DNA from: Gammaproteobacteria bacterium
GTDB taxonomy: Bacteria; Pseudomonadota; Gammaproteobacteria; Burkholderiales; Rhodocyclaceae
Length of the DNA: 64,000 nucleotides
Reading direction: 5' to 3'
Assembly (NCBI GenBank): GCA_018819515.1
Contig: JAHJPX010000002.1
Location: 62,001-126,000 of the forward strand
The number at the start of each line of letters is the position of its first letter. The stretch's first letter is position 1. Under the pieces are notes generated by a model. The model was not told where the DNA came from, ran no database searches, and saw only the letters and a program-made list of their open reading frames with translations. The position numbers were made by a program, and so were the translations under genes. Of the stretch, positions 61,106-64,000 are shown piece by piece.

Positions 61106-64000
61106 GTGCGCCTCATCAAGCTCAAACTTTCCGGTTTCAAGTCCTTCGTCGAGCCGACGACGGTCCTCTTCCCCAATCAGTTGTCCGGCGTGGTGGGGCC
61201 CAATGGTTGCGGCAAGTCGAACATCATCGACGCGGCGCGCTGGGTGCTCGGCGAATCGAAAGCCTCGGAACTACGCGGCGAGTCAATCCAGGACGTGATC
61301 TTCAAGGGTTCCGGCGGGCGCAAGGAAGTGAGCCGCGCCAGCGTCGAACTGTTCTTCGACAACGGCGAGGGCCGTGCCGCCGGCCAGTGGTCGCAGTACG
61401 CGGAGATCACCGTCAAGCGTGTGCTCGACCGCGAGGGCAATTCGAACTACTACATCAACAATCTGCACGTCCGCCGCCGCGACGTGATCGATCTTTTCCT
61501 GGGTACCGGCCTGGGGCCGCGTGCCTACGCCATCATCGGCCAGGGCATGATTTCGCGCATCGTCGAGGCCAAACCGGACGAACTGCGCTTCTTCCTCGAA
61601 GAGGCGGCGGGCGTTACCAAATACAAGGAACGGCGCAAGGAAACGCAGCACCGTCTCGAAGACGCCCGCGAGAACCTGGCACGTGTCGACGACATCCGCA
61701 ACGAACTCGACGGCCAGATCGGCCGCCTGGAAGCACAGGCGGAAGTGGCCCGCCAGTACCGCGACCTGCACGCGCAACTGGATCGCCGGCATAACCTGCT
61801 CTGGCTGAAGAAGCGCAACGACGCCAAGGCCGAGTGCGAGCGCCACGGGCGCGAGGTCGAGAAAGCCGTCAACCGCGTCGAGGCCGAGACGGCGCAATTG
61901 CGCGAGGTCGAAGCCAGGGTCGAGCAGGCACGCGAGGCGCACTTCGCGGCTTCCGATTCGTTGCATGCCGCGCAGGCCGAGATGTACACGGCCAACGCCG
62001 AGGTCAAGCGGCTCGAATCCGAAATCCATCACCTGCGCGATTCGCGCCAGCGGCTGGAAACCCGCCTCGCCCAGCTCGAGGTCGAGCGCAACCATTGGAC
62101 TGGCGAGCAAAGACGCGTCGAGGACGAGGACTTCCGCTGGAAGTCATTGCTGGAGAACTCGGCCGAGCGCATGGCGACGGCGCAGGCCCGCCATGAGGAA
62201 GCCGCCGCGCGGCTGCCCGAGGCCGAAGGGGCCGTGGAGGCTGCCGGCGTCGCGGTGACCGACGCGCGCCGCGCGCTCAACGAGGCCGAGCAGGGCGCCC
62301 GGCTGGCCGAGGCAGATCGCGGCCATGCGCTGCGCGCCATCGAGAACTTCGCCGCCCGCCGCCAGCGCCTGGAACAGGAAAAGTCCGCGCTGGTACCGGC
62401 GGAGGCCGCGCAACTGGAAGCCGCGCGCGAAGCGGAGATGCTGGCCGGCAACGAATTGTCGAACCATCAGGCGCGCGTCGCCGAACTGCAGGCGCTGCTG
62501 CCTGCGCTGGAAGGCGCATTGCGCGTGGCCCGCGAACGCTTGTCCGGCGCGCATCGCCAGGCTACGGAAAGTCGCGCCCGGCACGAGGCGCTGCAACAGT
62601 TGCAAAGCCGCGTCCAGCAGGCCGGCGAGATCGGCGACTGGCTGAAGGAACGCGGCCTGGCCGATGCCCAGCCGCTCTGGCGCGGCATCCAGGTCGACGC
62701 CGGCTGGGAGACCGCCGTCGAAGCGATCCTGCGCGAGCGCCTGTCGGCGCTGGCCGGCGACCGCACGACGGCGCGTGATGCGCTTGGCGTGCCGCCACCG
62801 CTGACTTTTGCGCTGGCCTTCACTGACGGCGCGACGGCGCACGAGAGCGGCGCCGATTCGTTGCGTGCCAGGGTGCATTGCACCGACGGCCGCTGGTCGT
62901 CGGTGCTCGACGACTGGCTTGGCGGCATCCGCTGCGCCGAAGACCTGGACGAGAAGCTCGCCGTCGGCGGGGTCTGGGTCAATCGCCAGGGCCATCTGCT
63001 GACGCCGCATGGGCTGACGCTCTACGTGCCGGACGCGAAGACGCACGGCGTGATCGAGCGGCAGCGCGAAATCGAGGAACTGAAGTCGCTCATCGACGGC
63101 CACGAGCGCGAAGAGCATGCGGCGCGCGAGGCGCAGGCGGAGGCCGAACGGCTTCTCGAGGAAAGTCAGTCGTCGCAGCACGCCGCCCGGCGGGCGGTGG
63201 ACGAGATCCAGCAGCGCGCCCATGCCGCGCATGTCGAAGCGTTGAAGCTTACGCAGATCCAGGCCCGCTATGAAGAGCGCGCGGCGCAGATCGCCGCCGA
63301 CCTGGACGACATCCAGCGCGGCGAGGAAACCGAGCGCGTGGAACTGAATCGCGCCGAAGGCGAAGCCGGCCGCTGCCGCGAACAGCTAGACGCGGTGCGC
63401 GCCCGGGTCGAGGAGGCGCTGGAAATGCAGCGCCAGAAGGACACTGCGCTGCGCGAGGCGCGCGCGCTGGAGCACCAACTGGCGCGCGAGGCGCAGGAAG
63501 CTGGCTTTTCCGAGCGCGAGTGCCGCTCGAAACTGCAAGACAACGCCCGTGCCGCCGAGACGGCGAAGGCGCAACTGGAACGCGTCGCCGGCGATACCGA
63601 AGCGGCGACCACCGAACTCGCCGGCATCAGCGACCAGGTATTGCAGGAGCAGTTGCAGTCGGCGCTCGATTCGCGCACCGGCCGTGAAGGGCTGCTCGGC
63701 GAGCGCCGCAATCTGCTGGAAACCGCGGCGGCGGATCTCCGTGCGCTGGAAGAGCAACGCCTGAAGCTGGAGCAGGGACTGCAACCGGCACGCGACAAGA
63801 TCAACGACTGGAAGCTCAAGCAGCAGGCGGCGGAACTCAACGCCGAGCAGTTCCAGGAGCGCCTGATCGAAGCGGGTGTGAACACGCCGGAACTGGAACA
63901 GGAACTGGCGGCGGAACTCGTGCCGGCGCTCAAGGAAAGCGTGCTGGCGGGCGATATCGCACGCTTGACGACCGAGATCGAGGCGCTCGGGCCGGTGAAC
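61106..64000 (+). CDS. smc: chromosome segregation protein SMC, 3' end outside window
   Basis: Condensin ATPase; start GTG 61106 (VRLIKLKLSGFKSFVEPT), no stop before the window end (965 codons seen). Walker A VGPNGCGKSNIIDAARWVLGE in part, coiled coil from about 170, hinge near 510-650 (WLKERGLADAQPLWRGIQVDAGWETAVEAIL), second coiled coil after. Two repeat copies are inside: 62786-62809 in the hinge (GVPPPLTF) and 63161-63184 in coiled coil (ESQSSQHA). The GTG itself is preceded by CAAGTCAGCC, a truncated repeat-like start. Confidence 0.96.
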   Translation, partial: MRLIKLKLSGFKSFVEPTTVLFPNQLSGVVGPNGCGKSNIIDAARWVLGESKASELRGESIQDVIFKGSGGRKEVSRASVELFFDNGEGRAAGQWSQYAEITVKRVLDREGNSNYYINNLHVRRRDVIDLFLGTGLGPRAYAIIGQGMISRIVEAKPDELRFFLEEAAGVTKYKERRKETQHRLEDARENLARVDDIRNELDGQIGRLEAQAEVARQYRDLHAQLDRRHNLLWLKKRNDAKAECERHGREVEKAVNRVEAETAQLREVEARVEQAREAHFAASDSLHAAQAEMYTANAEVKRLESEIHHLRDSRQRLETRLAQLEVERNHWTGEQRRVEDEDFRWKSLLENSAERMATAQARHEEAAARLPEAEGAVEAAGVAVTDARRALNEAEQGARLAEADRGHALRAIENFAARRQRLEQEKSALVPAEAAQLEAAREAEMLAGNELSNHQARVAELQALLPALEGALRVARERLSGAHRQATESRARHEALQQLQSRVQQAGEIGDWLKERGLADAQPLWRGIQVDAGWETAVEAILRERLSALAGDRTTARDALGVPPPLTFALAFTDGATAHESGADSLRARVHCTDGRWSSVLDDWLGGIRCAEDLDEKLAVGGVWVNRQGHLLTPHGLTLYVPDAKTHGVIERQREIEELKSLIDGHEREEHAAREAQAEAERLLEESQSSQHAARRAVDEIQQRAHAAHVEALKLTQIQARYEERAAQIAADLDDIQRGEETERVELNRAEGEAGRCREQLDAVRARVEEALEMQRQKDTALREARALEHQLAREAQEAGFSERECRSKLQDNARAAETAKAQLERVAGDTEAATTELAGISDQVLQEQLQSALDSRTGREGLLGERRNLLETAAADLRALEEQRLKLEQGLQPARDKINDWKLKQQAAELNAEQFQERLIEAGVNTPELEQELAAELVPALKESVLAGDIARLTTEIEALGPVN
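62786..62809 (-). repeat. dispersed 24-bp repeat, copy 20 (SMC hinge)
   Basis: Reverse orientation; the + strand reads GGCGTGCCGCCACCGCTGAC then TTTT. Read as GVPPPLTF. Confidence 0.88.
63161..63184 (+). repeat. dispersed 24-bp repeat, copy 21 (SMC coiled coil)
   Basis: GAAAGTCAGTCGTCG then CAGCACGCC; more diverged. Read as ESQSSQHA. Confidence 0.7.

Overview
The window is a GC-rich, densely coding chromosomal segment of a Gram-negative bacterium, most likely a betaproteobacterium near the Rhodocyclales. That placement is an inference from gene order: cysE-iscR-iscS-iscU-iscA-hscB-hscA-fdx-iscX, mltD-gloB-methyltransferase-rnhA-dnaQ, pyrG-kdsA-eno-ftsB, tig-clpP-clpX-lon, hpnC-hpnD-hpnE and dapC-dapD-pilU-dapE-prmB. 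No sequence search was possible.

Layout. 1-2475: 3' part of a UDP-sugar epimerase gene, suhB, trmJ. 2476-9950: cysE and the complete ISC iron-sulfur cluster operon, with two adjacent cysteine desulfurases and a palindromic operator before iscR. 9960-16361: tatD and a yejABEF-type peptide ABC importer. 16372-20686: mltD, gloB, a methyltransferase, rnhA, dnaQ. 20756-25171: pyrG, kdsA, a DUF1330 gene, eno, ftsB. 25172-34440: gamma-carbonic anhydrase, HD-GYP protein, thioredoxin, folE, yaeQ, a PatZ-like acyl-CoA ligase/acetyltransferase, a methyltransferase, an IS transposase remnant, a small secreted protein, glycerate kinase. 34425-38305: mnmH/selD (selenium use), tesA/ybbA, a YbjN-like gene. 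38764-41662: squalene/hopanoid precursor genes hpnCDE. 41702-47605: tRNA-Leu, tig, clpP, clpX, lon. 47652-48870: tRNA-Pro, tRNA-Arg, a small interval bounded by a duplicated tRNA-Arg 3' end, tRNA-His. 48955-55572: prmB, dapE, pilU, dapD, dapC, an EamA exporter, queF. 55685-60925: a B12-type radical SAM protein, two tandem SEL1-repeat proteins, a beta-helix lipoprotein. 61106-64000: smc, cut by the window end.

The most unusual signal is a dispersed repeat of about 24 bp (left core AAAGTCAGCCGTGG, right core ACGCC). I count 21 clear copies plus several diverged or short ones, in both orientations, about half between genes and half inside conserved genes, where it is read in several frames and seems not to change protein length. 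Many copies lie within 30 bp of a stop codon. This pattern resembles a DNA uptake signal sequence rather than a transposed element, and a type IV pilus retraction ATPase gene (pilU) lies in the window. I know of no described uptake sequence with this motif, but this is a hypothesis.
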